From the NCBI RefSeq assembly GCF_035987325.1, contig NZ_CP108488.1, positions 372,001-436,000 on the forward strand: 64,000 nucleotides of DNA. The letters run 5' to 3'. Below, in pieces: positions 26,906-36,465 of this stretch. A program made the translations under genes and the position numbers. The notes under the pieces are model-generated. The model made no database searches and was not told the DNA's origin. It worked only from the letters and a program-made list of their open reading frames with translations. Positions within the stretch are counted from its first letter, which is position 1; each line of letters begins with the position of its first letter. The DNA is from Streptomyces sp. NBC_01244 (lineage in GTDB: Bacteria > Actinomycetota > Actinomycetes > Streptomycetales > Streptomycetaceae).

Positions 26906-27787
26906 TCAGGAGCCGGTGAGCTTCTCGACCTTCCGGGCTACAGCCTTCGCGCGCGTGCCTGCCTTCTCGGCCGCCCGCCCGGCCTCCCGCCGGCGGGCGA
27001 GGGCATCCGCCCTCTCCGCACGTGCCGACTCCACCTGCTCCTTCGCGGCTTGGACAGCTTCCTCACCCAATTCGACGGCTGCGCCGGCACGGTCCACCGA
27101 CTCCTGCGCGGCCGTGACGGCCGACTCCAGTCGGTCCGCCTCCGCGCGGGCCTCGACCAACTCCGCCTGCGCCGCCTCCACCCGCTGCCGGTCCGCCCGT
27201 CCCGCAGCGGCATCCGTACCGGGCTCCCGCGTCGCGGGCCGCACGTGGCCCGACGGGGATCCTGCGGGCTGCTGCGTCCGTCGTTGCGGTGCGGTGCCCG
27301 GCTGCACTTCCAGACCGGTAAAGCCCGACGCGGCATCTGGAGCCTTCGTCAACCGACCCGCCACCCACTGCCCGGCAACGTCGGCATCAGCCAGGACCGC
27401 GTGGAGGATCTGCTCTACCTCGTGCAGCACCGGCTCGCTCAACGCCTGCCCCGCCTCGACGGCCAGAGCGCGCGCCGTCCGCGCAAGCTCCCCGATCACC
27501 ACATGCTGATCATGCGACAGCTTCCGCAACTGTTCGGCGTCCAGGGTTCGGTGCGCGGAGCGGAGCGCCTCGCCGAGATCGACCAGGCCCTGCGCCTCCT
27601 TCGGCCGGCGGCGCGCCAGCAGACCGGCCGTCCACACCGCGACCGTCGGCTTCCGCAATCCGGCGATCGCCGAGGCGAGCTGCCTGTCGCCGGCCTTGCG
27701 GGCCATGGCCACGTACTCGTCCCGGGCCGCGGTGAACTCCGACGGCTTCAGCTCGGACAGCTCTGCTGCCAGCGACTCCACATCCAT
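26906..27787 (-). CDS. Coiled-coil protein of unknown function
   Basis: 293 residues from the ATG at 27787, with GGGAG nine bases upstream. The N-terminal half is helical (MDVESLAAELSELKPSEFTA, GDRQLASAIAGLRKPTVAVW). The C-terminal 110 residues form a long Ala/Glu/Arg-rich coiled coil (VEAAQAELVEARAEADRLES). No signal peptide or membrane span, so it is probably cytosolic. I recall similar streptomycete proteins annotated only as hypothetical. It is transcribed alone, divergent from a decayed secreted-protein gene. Confidence 0.65.
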   Translation of the reverse strand: MDVESLAAELSELKPSEFTAARDEYVAMARKAGDRQLASAIAGLRKPTVAVWTAGLLARRRPKEAQGLVDLGEALRSAHRTLDAEQLRKLSHDQHVVIGELARTARALAVEAGQALSEPVLHEVEQILHAVLADADVAGQWVAGRLTKAPDAASGFTGLEVQPGTAPQRRTQQPAGSPSGHVRPATREPGTDAAAGRADRQRVEAAQAELVEARAEADRLESAVTAAQESVDRAGAAVELGEEAVQAAKEQVESARAERADALARRREAGRAAEKAGTRAKAVARKVEKLTGS

Positions 27788-27926
27788 AGCCGAAGTCTCC
27801 CGCCCGGCCCGCAAACTGTCCGTCACCTGAGGGGCACCGCGCGTCGGCCCGCCCGAGCTCATTCGGCCGGCCGGCCGGCTCGGCGAAACGATTGGCCCCG
27901 CCCGGGGGCGTCCTACCGTGGACGGG

Positions 27927-28345
27927 ATGCAACGTCCCCTCGCCGCGTTGTCTGCCGCCGCCGCGCCGCTGCTTGGCGCCCCGCCCCACGCGGCCGCCGC
28001 CACGGCTGCGCCGTGCGCGGACCCCAAGGATTCCACCGAGACCAAGGCCCACAGCTCCGTCGACGGGGGCGAGATCCGGTGGACCTCGAGCACGAAGTAC
28101 AAGGCCGAGTGGGCACACGCGGTCAAGGTGTGGCAGTTCTCGGCGCGAGGATCAAGATCCTCGCGGACTCGAACTCGGACTCGGCCCTCGACCGTGAACG
28201 ACCTGGACGTCTCCGACTTCTCCAGCAAGACGGACAAGAAGGCCGGGCATTGGACACAGGACACGGAACCGCCGCGACCGACAGGATCACGCTGAACGTG
28301 ACCCAGATCGACAAGGCGAACTACCGAAAGCCGTGGGGCTCATGA
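27927..28345 (+). pseudogene. Frameshifted gene for a small secreted protein
   Basis: The frame from the ATG at 27927 gives a Sec-type signal (APLLGAPPHAAAA) and the segment EIRWTSSTKYKAEWAHAVKV. It then shifts near 28135, while another frame continues GARIKILADSNSDSALD and ends ITLNVTQIDKANYRKPWGS at 28345. The first part resembles secreted matrixin-like/snapalysin-like proteins of Streptomyces from memory, but no HExxH motif survives. The stop overlaps the start of the next gene (ATGA), evidence that an intact ancestor was co-translated with it. Confidence 0.5.
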
Positions 28346-28914
28346 AGAAGATGCTGCTGATCGCTCCGGTCGCCGCCACTGTGCTCCTGGGAGGGGGCGG
28401 CTGGTACCTCTGGGACGCGTCTTCGCCAGAGTCCGTGGAGAGCCTGTGTGACGCGCCGTACGGCACGGATACGGAAGTGGCCACCTCCGCACAGGGCATC
28501 GCCGTGGTGGAGGCGACCGGCCCGGCCGGACCGGTCTCGCTCGAGGGGATCTCCGACGCCGAGGCACGGAAGTTCGTGACGACCCCTGTGCGCGTCCTGG
28601 AAGTGGTGAAGGAGGAATGGGCGCCTGCGGTGGCGATCACCCAGAGGGTGCAGTCCGGCGGGGCCCCGGGGAGCTACACCCTGACGGTCACCCCGAACCG
28701 GCAGGAGGTACTCCTTGAGGCCGGCCGCCAGTACGTGGTGGCCGTCGGTCCCGGAGACCTGACGGCCGGGCCCGGGACGAAGAACTACGGCTTCGCGTTC
28801 GCCGAGGTCGTCCAGCCCGTGAAGCGGGGCGTGGCCGGGGAAGCCGCCTACTGGCGGGACGTTCTGGCGAAGGCCCCGCCGAAGCCGACGTGCGACGACA
28901 CGCTCACCAGCTGA
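28342..28914 (+). CDS. Membrane-anchored or secreted protein of unknown function
   Basis: 190 residues. The N-terminus MKKMLLIAPVAATVLLGGGG is a signal peptide or uncleaved anchor. The mature part is mostly beta (GPVSLEGISDAEARKFVTTP, YTLTVTPNRQEVLLEAGRQY) with one Cys near residue 36 and one near the end. No family recognised. It overlaps the end of a frameshifted secreted-protein gene by four bases, so the two were probably an operon for exported proteins. Confidence 0.65.
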   Translation: MKKMLLIAPVAATVLLGGGGWYLWDASSPESVESLCDAPYGTDTEVATSAQGIAVVEATGPAGPVSLEGISDAEARKFVTTPVRVLEVVKEEWAPAVAITQRVQSGGAPGSYTLTVTPNRQEVLLEAGRQYVVAVGPGDLTAGPGTKNYGFAFAEVVQPVKRGVAGEAAYWRDVLAKAPPKPTCDDTLTS

Positions 28915-28960
28915 CCTTTGGCCGGCCCGTAGCCGCCCCGCCCAGACCAGGCTCTCTTCC

Positions 28961-29293
28961 GTGCTCGGCGCACTGATCGGCAACCGCGGCTTCGCCATCC
29001 GCGAACCACCTCTCATGGGACTGCCCCTCAGCACCTTGCACGGGATGCTGTGTCGCTGTGACCCGAGTCCGTACCGCCGGCGGCAGTTGTCGGCCGCGGC
29101 AGCCACGCTCGGGTGGACCCTGCCCGATCTCTTCGCGGTCGCCGATGAGCCGTACTCGGAGGAGCTCCGCCCGATGGTGCACTGCCGCCACCTCCGGCGG
29201 GTATGCACGGCGGCCTTCCCCTTGACCACCTCTCAGCTGATCGAGACCGCGAAGGAAGCGGACCCACTGAGCGTGCGTGAGGACCACGCGTGA
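28961..29293 (+). CDS. Small protein resembling the C-terminal part of a streptomycete XRE-type regulator
   Basis: 110 residues from a GTG at 28961; an ATG at 29018 is an alternative. The segment SPYRRRQLSAAAATLGWTLP followed by DLFAVADEP and PLTTSQLIETAKEAD is coding-like and resembles the C-terminus of common streptomycete helix-turn-helix proteins, but the usual N-terminal HTH is absent. It may be a short stand-alone variant or a remnant. No strong ribosome binding site precedes either start. Confidence 0.45.
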   Translation: MLGALIGNRGFAIREPPLMGLPLSTLHGMLCRCDPSPYRRRQLSAAAATLGWTLPDLFAVADEPYSEELRPMVHCRHLRRVCTAAFPLTTSQLIETAKEADPLSVREDHA

Positions 29294-29437
29294 TCCGCCC
29301 TCACCGTGGAACTGCCGGAGGCATTGTCCGAGGCTGCCCCTAGAGTCACACCAACGTGATCGCGGCGGCGCTGCGACCGGGGGTGTGCCATGCCGTGCCA
29401 TGCCCCGGACCAGGCCGTCTGACCGAGGAGACAGCAC

Positions 29438-30292
29438 ATGGGGTGGGTTCCGGCCGGCGACTACGAAGTCGCCCTCGACGACGGGAAAGTGGTCTGCCGC
29501 AATGCGGCGGGGCGCCGGCTGAAGACGGTCCCGGGGAAACTCGCGGACGACCCGGCCGTGGTCGGACTGCGCCAGCTGGTGGAGTGGCTGGACCGGCACG
29601 AACGCCAGTGCGTCGCCGACGTGGAGCGCTGGATGGTGCGCTCGCTGCCCGTCCCCGTCGCGGTCATCGCCCAGGTGTGGCAGGACACGGCCTGGCGCTC
29701 CGCGCTGTACGACCTCGTCGTCACGGGCGAGGACGGCGAAGTCGCCGGATTCCTGCGTGACGCCGACCCCGTCCGGGGCCTCGGCCTGGTCGACCTCGAC
29801 GGCGACACGGTGCGCATCGGCCCGGAGCTGGTCCGCATCCCGCACCCGGTGCTGCTGGCGGACCTGGAAGAACTCCGCGAGTTCGCGGTCGAACTCACCG
29901 TGGACCAGCGGGTGCAGCAGCTCTTCCGCGAGGTCTGGCACCGCCCGGCGGACCTGGACCCGGAGACCGTCTCGGTCGACGACTACGCGGGCGGCGCCTT
30001 CAAGGAACTGCGGTTCCTGCACGGGCGCACCACCCAGCTCGGCTACCGGGCCCGCGGCGGCCAGGCGGTGTGCCCGGTCGTCGAGGACGGCGCGACGGTC
30101 GAGGCGCGCATCTGGATCGGCGACTACGACGGCTACGAGCGGACCGAGACCGGCTCGCTGACCTGGACCGACGCCGCAGGCCGGGTACTGACCGCCGGAC
30201 AGGTCGGCCCGGTCGCCTGGTCGGAAGGCATGCGCATGGCGGCGGCCCTGTACGCGGGACGCGACATCGATGACGAGGAGCAGGCGGCATGA
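29438..30292 (+). CDS. DUF4132 domain protein
   Basis: 284 residues. The C-terminal two thirds fit DUF4132 (DYAGGAFKELRFLHGRTTQL, ending VGPVAWSEGMRMAAALYAG), the domain at the C-terminus of E. coli YehI/MolR. Here it is a small separate protein rather than the end of a large WGR protein. AGGAGA lies before the ATG. It is the first gene of a tight five-gene operon and overlaps the 1660-residue gene by four bases (ATGA). Function of DUF4132 is unknown; its constant company is a MoxR ATPase and a VWA protein. Confidence 0.75.
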   Translation: MGWVPAGDYEVALDDGKVVCRNAAGRRLKTVPGKLADDPAVVGLRQLVEWLDRHERQCVADVERWMVRSLPVPVAVIAQVWQDTAWRSALYDLVVTGEDGEVAGFLRDADPVRGLGLVDLDGDTVRIGPELVRIPHPVLLADLEELREFAVELTVDQRVQQLFREVWHRPADLDPETVSVDDYAGGAFKELRFLHGRTTQLGYRARGGQAVCPVVEDGATVEARIWIGDYDGYERTETGSLTWTDAAGRVLTAGQVGPVAWSEGMRMAAALYAGRDIDDEEQAA

Positions 30293-33200
30293 ACACCGAC
30301 GACATCACCCGGGCCGCGGCCCTGCTGGACGCCGGGGCGATCCTGCGCGCGGGCACCGTCGCCCGCGACGACGCCGACACCCTCACCGCCCGCACCTACA
30401 CCCACCCGGCCCTGGACGACCGGCGCGTGGTGCGCCTGGTGGCGGGCACCCTGGGTGAGGCCGAGGACCTGGCACTGGACTTCCTGGGACTCGCCCGCGA
30501 GCCCGACGCCCCCGAGGTGGGGCAGGTGCGCCGCGAGACGCTGGGGTTCCCCGCCTGGGCCCTGGTCAACGATCCGGCCAACGGCCACCACGCGCTGGCC
30601 CTGGTCAAGGACATGGAACGGCTGGCCCGCCAGGCCAAGTCCCGGGCCGGCGCCGCCAAGGACGGCTTCGAGGCACTCGCCACCCGGCTCGGCCGCGCCG
30701 TACCGCACTTCCTGCCCACGTTCTACGAGCAGGCCGCGCGCGTCTTCCTCCAGCACGACAACAGCACCTACGCCGCGACGCTCTTCGGCAAGGCGCGCGC
30801 CGCCGAGCGCGTCCACGGCCTGCCGGTCGACGAGGAGCGGCAGCGGGCCGTCTTCCTGGAGTTCGCCTTCGCCGGGGCCCTGACCGTCAAGGCGCTCAAG
30901 GACCACGCGCAGGACCTGTCGCGCCGCCTCGACCCTGCCGAGGCCTGGGCGCAGTTCCGGCAACTCGCCGTCGAACGCTGCGGTGCGGGCATGGCACCGT
31001 ACGCCGCCCTGCCGCAGGACGCCCGCGCGCTCGTCAAGGCCGCGGGCCTGGACCGGGAGACCACCGAGAGTGCCTTCGTCGGCGACCTGATCACCTCACC
31101 GAGCATCGTCCGGGCCCCCGCGTCGTTCTGGACCGCCTACCGCCCGACCCTGGTGGCGCTCGCCGCCGCACGACCGGAGATCCGTACCCGCCTGTTGGAG
31201 ATCATGCCGACCGGTCTCGGCGACGACCGGAAGGCCGACGAGGCCTGGCTGTCGCTGCTCGCGGAGACGGGCGCGGACGCCCTGCTCACCGACGCGGAGA
31301 GCACGGACGGCGTCGACCCCGCGGACTGGCTCAGCCGCTGGGCCCTGCACCGCAAGCACGGCTCGTCCAGTTCGCAGCGCTGCGCGCACACCCTCGCCCT
31401 CGTCGAGCGCATGGCCCCCCGGCTGCGCGCCGACGGCCGCCCCGTCGACCTCTTCCAGGGGCGCTGGCACGCGGGCGCCGACCTGGACCTGCTCGACGCC
31501 TGCGTCGCCTGGGACATACCCGTCACCGAGCCGGCGGCGGGCGCCAACGTCCACCTCCCGCTGGAGCGCTGGATCGGCGACGACACCCCGGGCCGCCGCG
31601 ACCTGACGGCCGTCGCCGGCCGTGCCCGCTTGCGCGGACTGCTGTACGACGCGCTGAACGGCATGAACGGCCATCGCTCGAAGGACTCCGTGCTCGCCGC
31701 GATCGCCGCCCACCCGGTGCTCGGCGCCGTGCTCCACGACTGGCTGCGCGATCGCTCCGCGGAACTCACCGGGGCGGCGGGATTGCCCGGTTCGCGAGCG
31801 GCGCTCCGGCGCCTGTCGTCCTTCCGTGCGGTCGCCGGCCAGGTCAACCCGGAGGCCATCGCCCGGATCGCCGCCCACGACCTGGCACCGGTCCTCGGCG
31901 CCACCCTGCGCGCCGGCATCCTGGACGAACTGGGCTGGCCCGCCCTGGAGGAGACCTACCGGCGGCTCGACACCGACCGGACCGACCAGCACCACTGGAT
32001 GGTGGTCGCCGAGGCCTGGCCCGCCCTGGTCCTCGCCAACCGCCACACGGCCGTCGTGGTCGGCCCCGAAGGGGTGCTGCTCGAACACGACCTGCGCCTG
32101 CCCGCCGACCTGGACCGCTGGCGGCGTCCCCGCTTCCGGTACACCGACGGCGAACTGCTGGTCATCTGGGCGGAGGACGGCAAGCAGCGCGCGTACTGGT
32201 CGAACCGCCCCGGCGAACCCTTCACCCTCGGCGGCGAGCAGCTGCCGCAGTGGTGGAACGGGCAGGATGTCGGCTCCCCGTCGCTGCCGCTGCCCGGCGG
32301 CGGCCGCGCCACCGGCGGCCGCACCCTGCACGCGGGCGACACCACCCTGCCGTCCACCCGCCCCGTGCTGGGCGACGGCACCGGACACTGGCGCCAGGGC
32401 AAGCAGGGCCGCGACCACTGCTGGGTCGAGTACGACCCGGCGGGCGGCACCCACGGGCGTGCTTCACTGCCCGCCTTCCTGCAGTCGGGAATCCGCGACG
32501 GTGCCCGCCTCGTGACCGAGGAGTGCGAGGTCCTGCCGCTGGTCCCGGGCCTGGAGACCACGCCGTTCGGCACCGACGGCGCCGTCCTGGGCCGCTGGGT
32601 GCGCACCGAGGGACAGGACCCCGACCGGCGCGTCACCTCCGGCACCCCCGACGGACGGACCATCACCCTGGCCGTCGCGCCGGGCCGCCGGGACCATCCC
32701 GTCCCGCTGGGCGCCCTGCTGCTGCCGGGCGGAGCCGCGCCCCTCGCCGCCGTCGTCGGCGGCACCGTCGAGCTCTATCCGGCGGGCGCCGTCACCACCC
32801 ACGCGCTGGGATCGGTCCCCCTCGGCGAGCAGGGCGGCGAGTACGCCGCCGGCACCCGGTACGTCCCGCCGCCCGCGTTCTGGCACGCCCTGCGCCCGCG
32901 CGACGAGCGGGGCTCGGCCGCCCTGCGCGCGGTCACCGACGCGCAGATCGCGACCCTCCTCGACGCCGTCGCCACGGCACTGGCCGGGCGGAGGGCCGCG
33001 CTCGTCGCCGACACGTCGTACGACGGCCCCTCCGCGGACGAGCTCATCGAGGCCGCCGTCGCCACGGCGCTCCCCGCGCTGACCGACACCCGGCTGCTCA
33101 CCGGTGTGAGCGCGCTCGTGCGGACGGCCGCCCGCCATCGCGCCGACACCGCCGCGTACGTCGCACCCCCGCAGGACGAGCCGCACGGCGGGAAGCGGCA

Positions 33201-35271
33201 CGGCGACGGGATGTACGCCGATCACCGGCCCGTCCACGGGGACGACACGACCCTGACCGCCGCCGCGGACGGGATCGCCGCGCCGGGCGGATACGGCTAT
33301 TGGGGGCGCGAAGCGAGGTGGAGCTGCCTCCAGCAGATCCTGTCCGTCAACCAGGTCCTGTCCGGCAAGCCCGCCGACGGCAAGCCGCTGCCCGACCCCA
33401 CCCCGTTGCCGGCCCTCGGCGACGGCTGGACGAGCGAGACCCACACCGTCCCCGGCATGGAACTGGCCTGGCTGGCGTTCCTGGACGCCCTGGGCCCCCT
33501 CGCCTACCGCGCCGCCGCCCCCACCACCACCGACGAACACCGGGAGGCGCTGCTGCTCCTCCTGGAAGCGGTCGCCACCGGCCCGCTCGCCGACCCCGCG
33601 GGCGCCCTGCGGCAGGTCCTGCTGTGCGAGGAGGACAGCGAGGACCAGGTCGGCAAGAAGGCGCGGCTCGGCCAGGTGCTGCGCCGCGGCGACCGCACGG
33701 TGGTGATCCTCGGCCGGGGGCACACCCAGCGCAACGACCGCGTCCACTGGCTCGCCCTCGACCACGACCCGGAAGGGGCGTTCGGCCAGATCGCCGGCTT
33801 CACCCACCACGAGGACCAGCGGTACACCCCCACCCTCCCCCACGAGCGCCTGCTCCCGCTGATCCGCCTCGTCCGCGAGCGCGGCGCCGCGCCGTGGCGG
33901 CCCGAGGCGCCCGTCGCACTCGACGCCGCCACCGGCATCGGGCCCGCACAGGCGGCCCTGCTCGTCGGGGCGGGCACCGGTGAACCGGACGCGGCCGGGC
34001 TGGCCTTGGTGGGCCTCAAGGCCCGGCAGGCCGAACGGGCCGACGCCAGGCTGAGCGCGCTCGGCGGCGCCAACCGGCTGGCACTGCTGGACGCGCTGCT
34101 GCCCGCCGCCCCCGCCGACCTGTGGGAGACCGGCCCCGACACCGCGGCGGCCGCCAAGACCTGGGCGGAGCGCCTGGGCTCGCTGGTCCGGCTGCCGGAG
34201 GAGCTGGGAGACGTCCTGGCCGGTGTCTCCATCGCGTCGGCCGAAGCCGTCCTCAACCCCGGCACCACCGCGTGGCTCAGCCGCACCACCCCGATGCGGC
34301 TCGACAAGGACGGCCACCTCGTGGCGGAGGACCCGGCCGCAGTCCCGGGCCGCGGCCACCTCACGAGCGCGGTGGCCGCGCTCAGCGGGCTCGCCTACGG
34401 ACTGCCGTACGGCCATCCGCTGCGCGCCCACCTGCCGGCCGGACTCGCCGCGCTGCGCCGGCGCCTGGCCGACCCCGGCCTCATCCTCGACCTGGACGTG
34501 GAGTGGACGGAGAAGGGCACCGCCACCGCGGTCCCGCTGCGCACCGCGTACGGCCTGCCCGCGACGGGAGGGGCGGGAGCCGACGGCCTCACCCGGCTCG
34601 GGGACGCCCTCGTGCTGCGCCCCTGGTACGGCGACACCGAGATGACGTTGGTGCGTACGGCCGGGATCACCGGCGCGGACGACCCCGTCCTCGGGCTGCT
34701 CGAAGGGCTGGTCGGCCCGGGCCGCGGCCACTCCCTGGCGGCCGTGCGGGCCCTGCTCGGCGACGACCTCGAACAGGCCGTCCTGGCCGGGTCGGCTCCC
34801 GGCGGCTTCACCGGTTACGCCCAGGACCCCGCCCGCTCGGTCCCGGAGCTGGTCGCCGAAGTGGCCGCGGCCCACGGTCTGGGCGACGACGCGGCCGCGC
34901 TCTACCTGCAACTGCTGGCACTGCCCGACCCGACCGACCGCGACCGCGCCCGGTGGACCGGCTGGACGCCGGGCCGGTCGAAGAAGGCCAGGACCGAACT
35001 GGCCGCCACCGGCCTGGTCCTGGAGGCCAAGCGGTCCCGCGCGGGCCGGACCCTGTTCCTGCCCTGCGGCTGGCACGACTTCAAGGCCCCCGCCCTGCCG
35101 GTGGAGACCTGGAAGGAACCCCTCTACCCGCTCCGCGACCACACCCGGGCCGTGCCGCACCTGCCGGTGCCCGCCCTGTTCGCCCGCGCGTGGGGCCGCG
35201 TCAAGGACGGCGACGCCCCCGCCTTCGAAGAACTCACCACCCGTGCCACCCGGAAGGGCCGCCGCCGATGA
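30289..35271 (+). CDS. Large (1660-residue) protein of the MoxR/VWA operon, family not recognised
   Basis: No signal peptide or membrane span. The N-terminal 500 residues are mainly helical with TPR/solenoid character (FYEQAARVFLQHDNSTYAAT, FGKARAAERVHG). The middle is beta-rich with Gly/Pro-rich linkers, and the C-terminus has a basic winged-helix-like stretch (RSKKARTELAATGLVLEAKR). No NTPase or nuclease motif is evident. It occupies the place of the large YehI/MolR-type protein in the E. coli yeh gene set. Overlaps its neighbours by four bases at both ends, indicating one translated unit. Probable role: scaffold or substrate-recognition partner of the ATPase complex (inference). Confidence 0.7.
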   Translation: MNTDDITRAAALLDAGAILRAGTVARDDADTLTARTYTHPALDDRRVVRLVAGTLGEAEDLALDFLGLAREPDAPEVGQVRRETLGFPAWALVNDPANGHHALALVKDMERLARQAKSRAGAAKDGFEALATRLGRAVPHFLPTFYEQAARVFLQHDNSTYAATLFGKARAAERVHGLPVDEERQRAVFLEFAFAGALTVKALKDHAQDLSRRLDPAEAWAQFRQLAVERCGAGMAPYAALPQDARALVKAAGLDRETTESAFVGDLITSPSIVRAPASFWTAYRPTLVALAAARPEIRTRLLEIMPTGLGDDRKADEAWLSLLAETGADALLTDAESTDGVDPADWLSRWALHRKHGSSSSQRCAHTLALVERMAPRLRADGRPVDLFQGRWHAGADLDLLDACVAWDIPVTEPAAGANVHLPLERWIGDDTPGRRDLTAVAGRARLRGLLYDALNGMNGHRSKDSVLAAIAAHPVLGAVLHDWLRDRSAELTGAAGLPGSRAALRRLSSFRAVAGQVNPEAIARIAAHDLAPVLGATLRAGILDELGWPALEETYRRLDTDRTDQHHWMVVAEAWPALVLANRHTAVVVGPEGVLLEHDLRLPADLDRWRRPRFRYTDGELLVIWAEDGKQRAYWSNRPGEPFTLGGEQLPQWWNGQDVGSPSLPLPGGGRATGGRTLHAGDTTLPSTRPVLGDGTGHWRQGKQGRDHCWVEYDPAGGTHGRASLPAFLQSGIRDGARLVTEECEVLPLVPGLETTPFGTDGAVLGRWVRTEGQDPDRRVTSGTPDGRTITLAVAPGRRDHPVPLGALLLPGGAAPLAAVVGGTVELYPAGAVTTHALGSVPLGEQGGEYAAGTRYVPPPAFWHALRPRDERGSAALRAVTDAQIATLLDAVATALAGRRAALVADTSYDGPSADELIEAAVATALPALTDTRLLTGVSALVRTAARHRADTAAYVAPPQDEPHGGKRHGDGMYADHRPVHGDDTTLTAAADGIAAPGGYGYWGREARWSCLQQILSVNQVLSGKPADGKPLPDPTPLPALGDGWTSETHTVPGMELAWLAFLDALGPLAYRAAAPTTTDEHREALLLLLEAVATGPLADPAGALRQVLLCEEDSEDQVGKKARLGQVLRRGDRTVVILGRGHTQRNDRVHWLALDHDPEGAFGQIAGFTHHEDQRYTPTLPHERLLPLIRLVRERGAAPWRPEAPVALDAATGIGPAQAALLVGAGTGEPDAAGLALVGLKARQAERADARLSALGGANRLALLDALLPAAPADLWETGPDTAAAAKTWAERLGSLVRLPEELGDVLAGVSIASAEAVLNPGTTAWLSRTTPMRLDKDGHLVAEDPAAVPGRGHLTSAVAALSGLAYGLPYGHPLRAHLPAGLAALRRRLADPGLILDLDVEWTEKGTATAVPLRTAYGLPATGGAGADGLTRLGDALVLRPWYGDTEMTLVRTAGITGADDPVLGLLEGLVGPGRGHSLAAVRALLGDDLEQAVLAGSAPGGFTGYAQDPARSVPELVAEVAAAHGLGDDAAALYLQLLALPDPTDRDRARWTGWTPGRSKKARTELAATGLVLEAKRSRAGRTLFLPCGWHDFKAPALPVETWKEPLYPLRDHTRAVPHLPVPALFARAWGRVKDGDAPAFEELTTRATRKGRRR

Positions 35272-36461
35272 CCACCGACACCGCCACCGTTTCCGCACCC
35301 CCGTCCGCACCCCCGTCCGCCCGGCAGGTCAGCCCGCCCGAGGACCGCCACGCGACCGAACTGGCCTTCCTCGCCGCCCACGACAACGGCCCCCGGCCGC
35401 CCGCCTGGCTGCTGAGCCCGCGCGCCGTCGTCACCTTCGTGATGGGCAGCGGAGGCGAGGCCCTGCGACTGCCCGAGGGCGCCGCGGCGCCCGACGGCGT
35501 CCCGCGCAAGCTGGTGATCGAGCAGAAGTTCGTCGGCGACCGCGCCCTGGTGGAACGCTGCGTCGTCACCCTGGCCGGAGAACGCGGGCTGCTGCTCGTC
35601 GGCGAGCCCGGAACCGCCAAGTCGATGCTCTCCGAGCTGCTGTCCGCCGCCGTGTGCGGCACCAGCGGCCTGGTGGTGCAGGGCACCGCCGGCACCACCG
35701 AGGACCAGCTCAAGTACGGCTGGAACTACGCGCTGCTCCTGGCCCAGGGCCCCACCCGGCAGGCCTTGGTGCCCTCCCCGGTCCTCACCGCCATGACCCG
35801 TGGCGCGGTGGCCCGCATCGAGGAGATCACCCGCTGCCTGCCCGAGGTCCAGGACGCCCTGGTCTCCCTCCTGTCCGAACGGCACATCGCCGTCCCGGAA
35901 CTGGCCGGCAGCGCCGACGCCCTCGCCCACGCCGCCCCCGGCTTCACCCTCATCGCGACCGCCAACCTGCGCGACAGGGGCGTCTCCGAGATGTCCGCGG
36001 CCCTCAAGCGCCGCTTCAACTTCGAGACCGTCGGCCCCATCGGCGACCTGGACGCCGAGACCGCCCTGGTACGCCGCCAGGCCCACGCGGCCGTCACCCG
36101 GGCCGGCGCCCCCTTCCAGGTGGACGACGCGATCCTCGAGGCCCTCGTGACCGCCTTCCGCGACCTGCGGGACGGGCGGTCGGCCGAAGGCTGGGAGGTC
36201 GAGCGCCCCTCCACGGTGATGAGCACCGCGGAGGCGGTGTCCGTGGCCGGTTCGCTGGCCCTGGCCGCCGCGTACTTCCCCGGCGACCGGGACGTGCTGT
36301 CCCTGCTCCCCGGCCACCTTCTGGGCGTGGTCCGCAAGGACGACCCGGCCGACGCCGCCCGGCTGCTGGGCTACTGGGACGGCGCGGTGCGCCGCCGCGC
36401 AGAGCAGGGTTCGGCGACCTGGCGCACGCTGTGGGACCTGCGCCCGGCCCTGGAGAGCTGA
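35268..36461 (+). CDS. MoxR family AAA+ ATPase (YehL-like)
   Basis: 397 residues with AAA+ motifs: Walker A LLVGEPGTAKSML (about residues 110-122), Walker B-type RIEEITRCLPEVQDALVSLL, sensor-1 IATANLRDRG and the arginine-finger region SAALKRRF. MoxR ATPases are chaperone-like and act with a VWA protein to remodel or activate other complexes. The N-terminus is Ala/Pro/Ser-rich. Overlaps the upstream gene by ATGA and is four bases from the DUF5682-VWA gene, which should be its direct partner. Confidence 0.88.
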   Translation: MTTDTATVSAPPSAPPSARQVSPPEDRHATELAFLAAHDNGPRPPAWLLSPRAVVTFVMGSGGEALRLPEGAAAPDGVPRKLVIEQKFVGDRALVERCVVTLAGERGLLLVGEPGTAKSMLSELLSAAVCGTSGLVVQGTAGTTEDQLKYGWNYALLLAQGPTRQALVPSPVLTAMTRGAVARIEEITRCLPEVQDALVSLLSERHIAVPELAGSADALAHAAPGFTLIATANLRDRGVSEMSAALKRRFNFETVGPIGDLDAETALVRRQAHAAVTRAGAPFQVDDAILEALVTAFRDLRDGRSAEGWEVERPSTVMSTAEAVSVAGSLALAAAYFPGDRDVLSLLPGHLLGVVRKDDPADAARLLGYWDGAVRRRAEQGSATWRTLWDLRPALES

Positions 36462-36465
36462 CGCC

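Noticed and set aside
32464..35310. Open frame of over 900 codons opposite the 1660-residue gene
   Set aside because: Gln/Arg/Gly-rich shadow; the plus-strand gene is coupled by ATGA overlaps on both sides.
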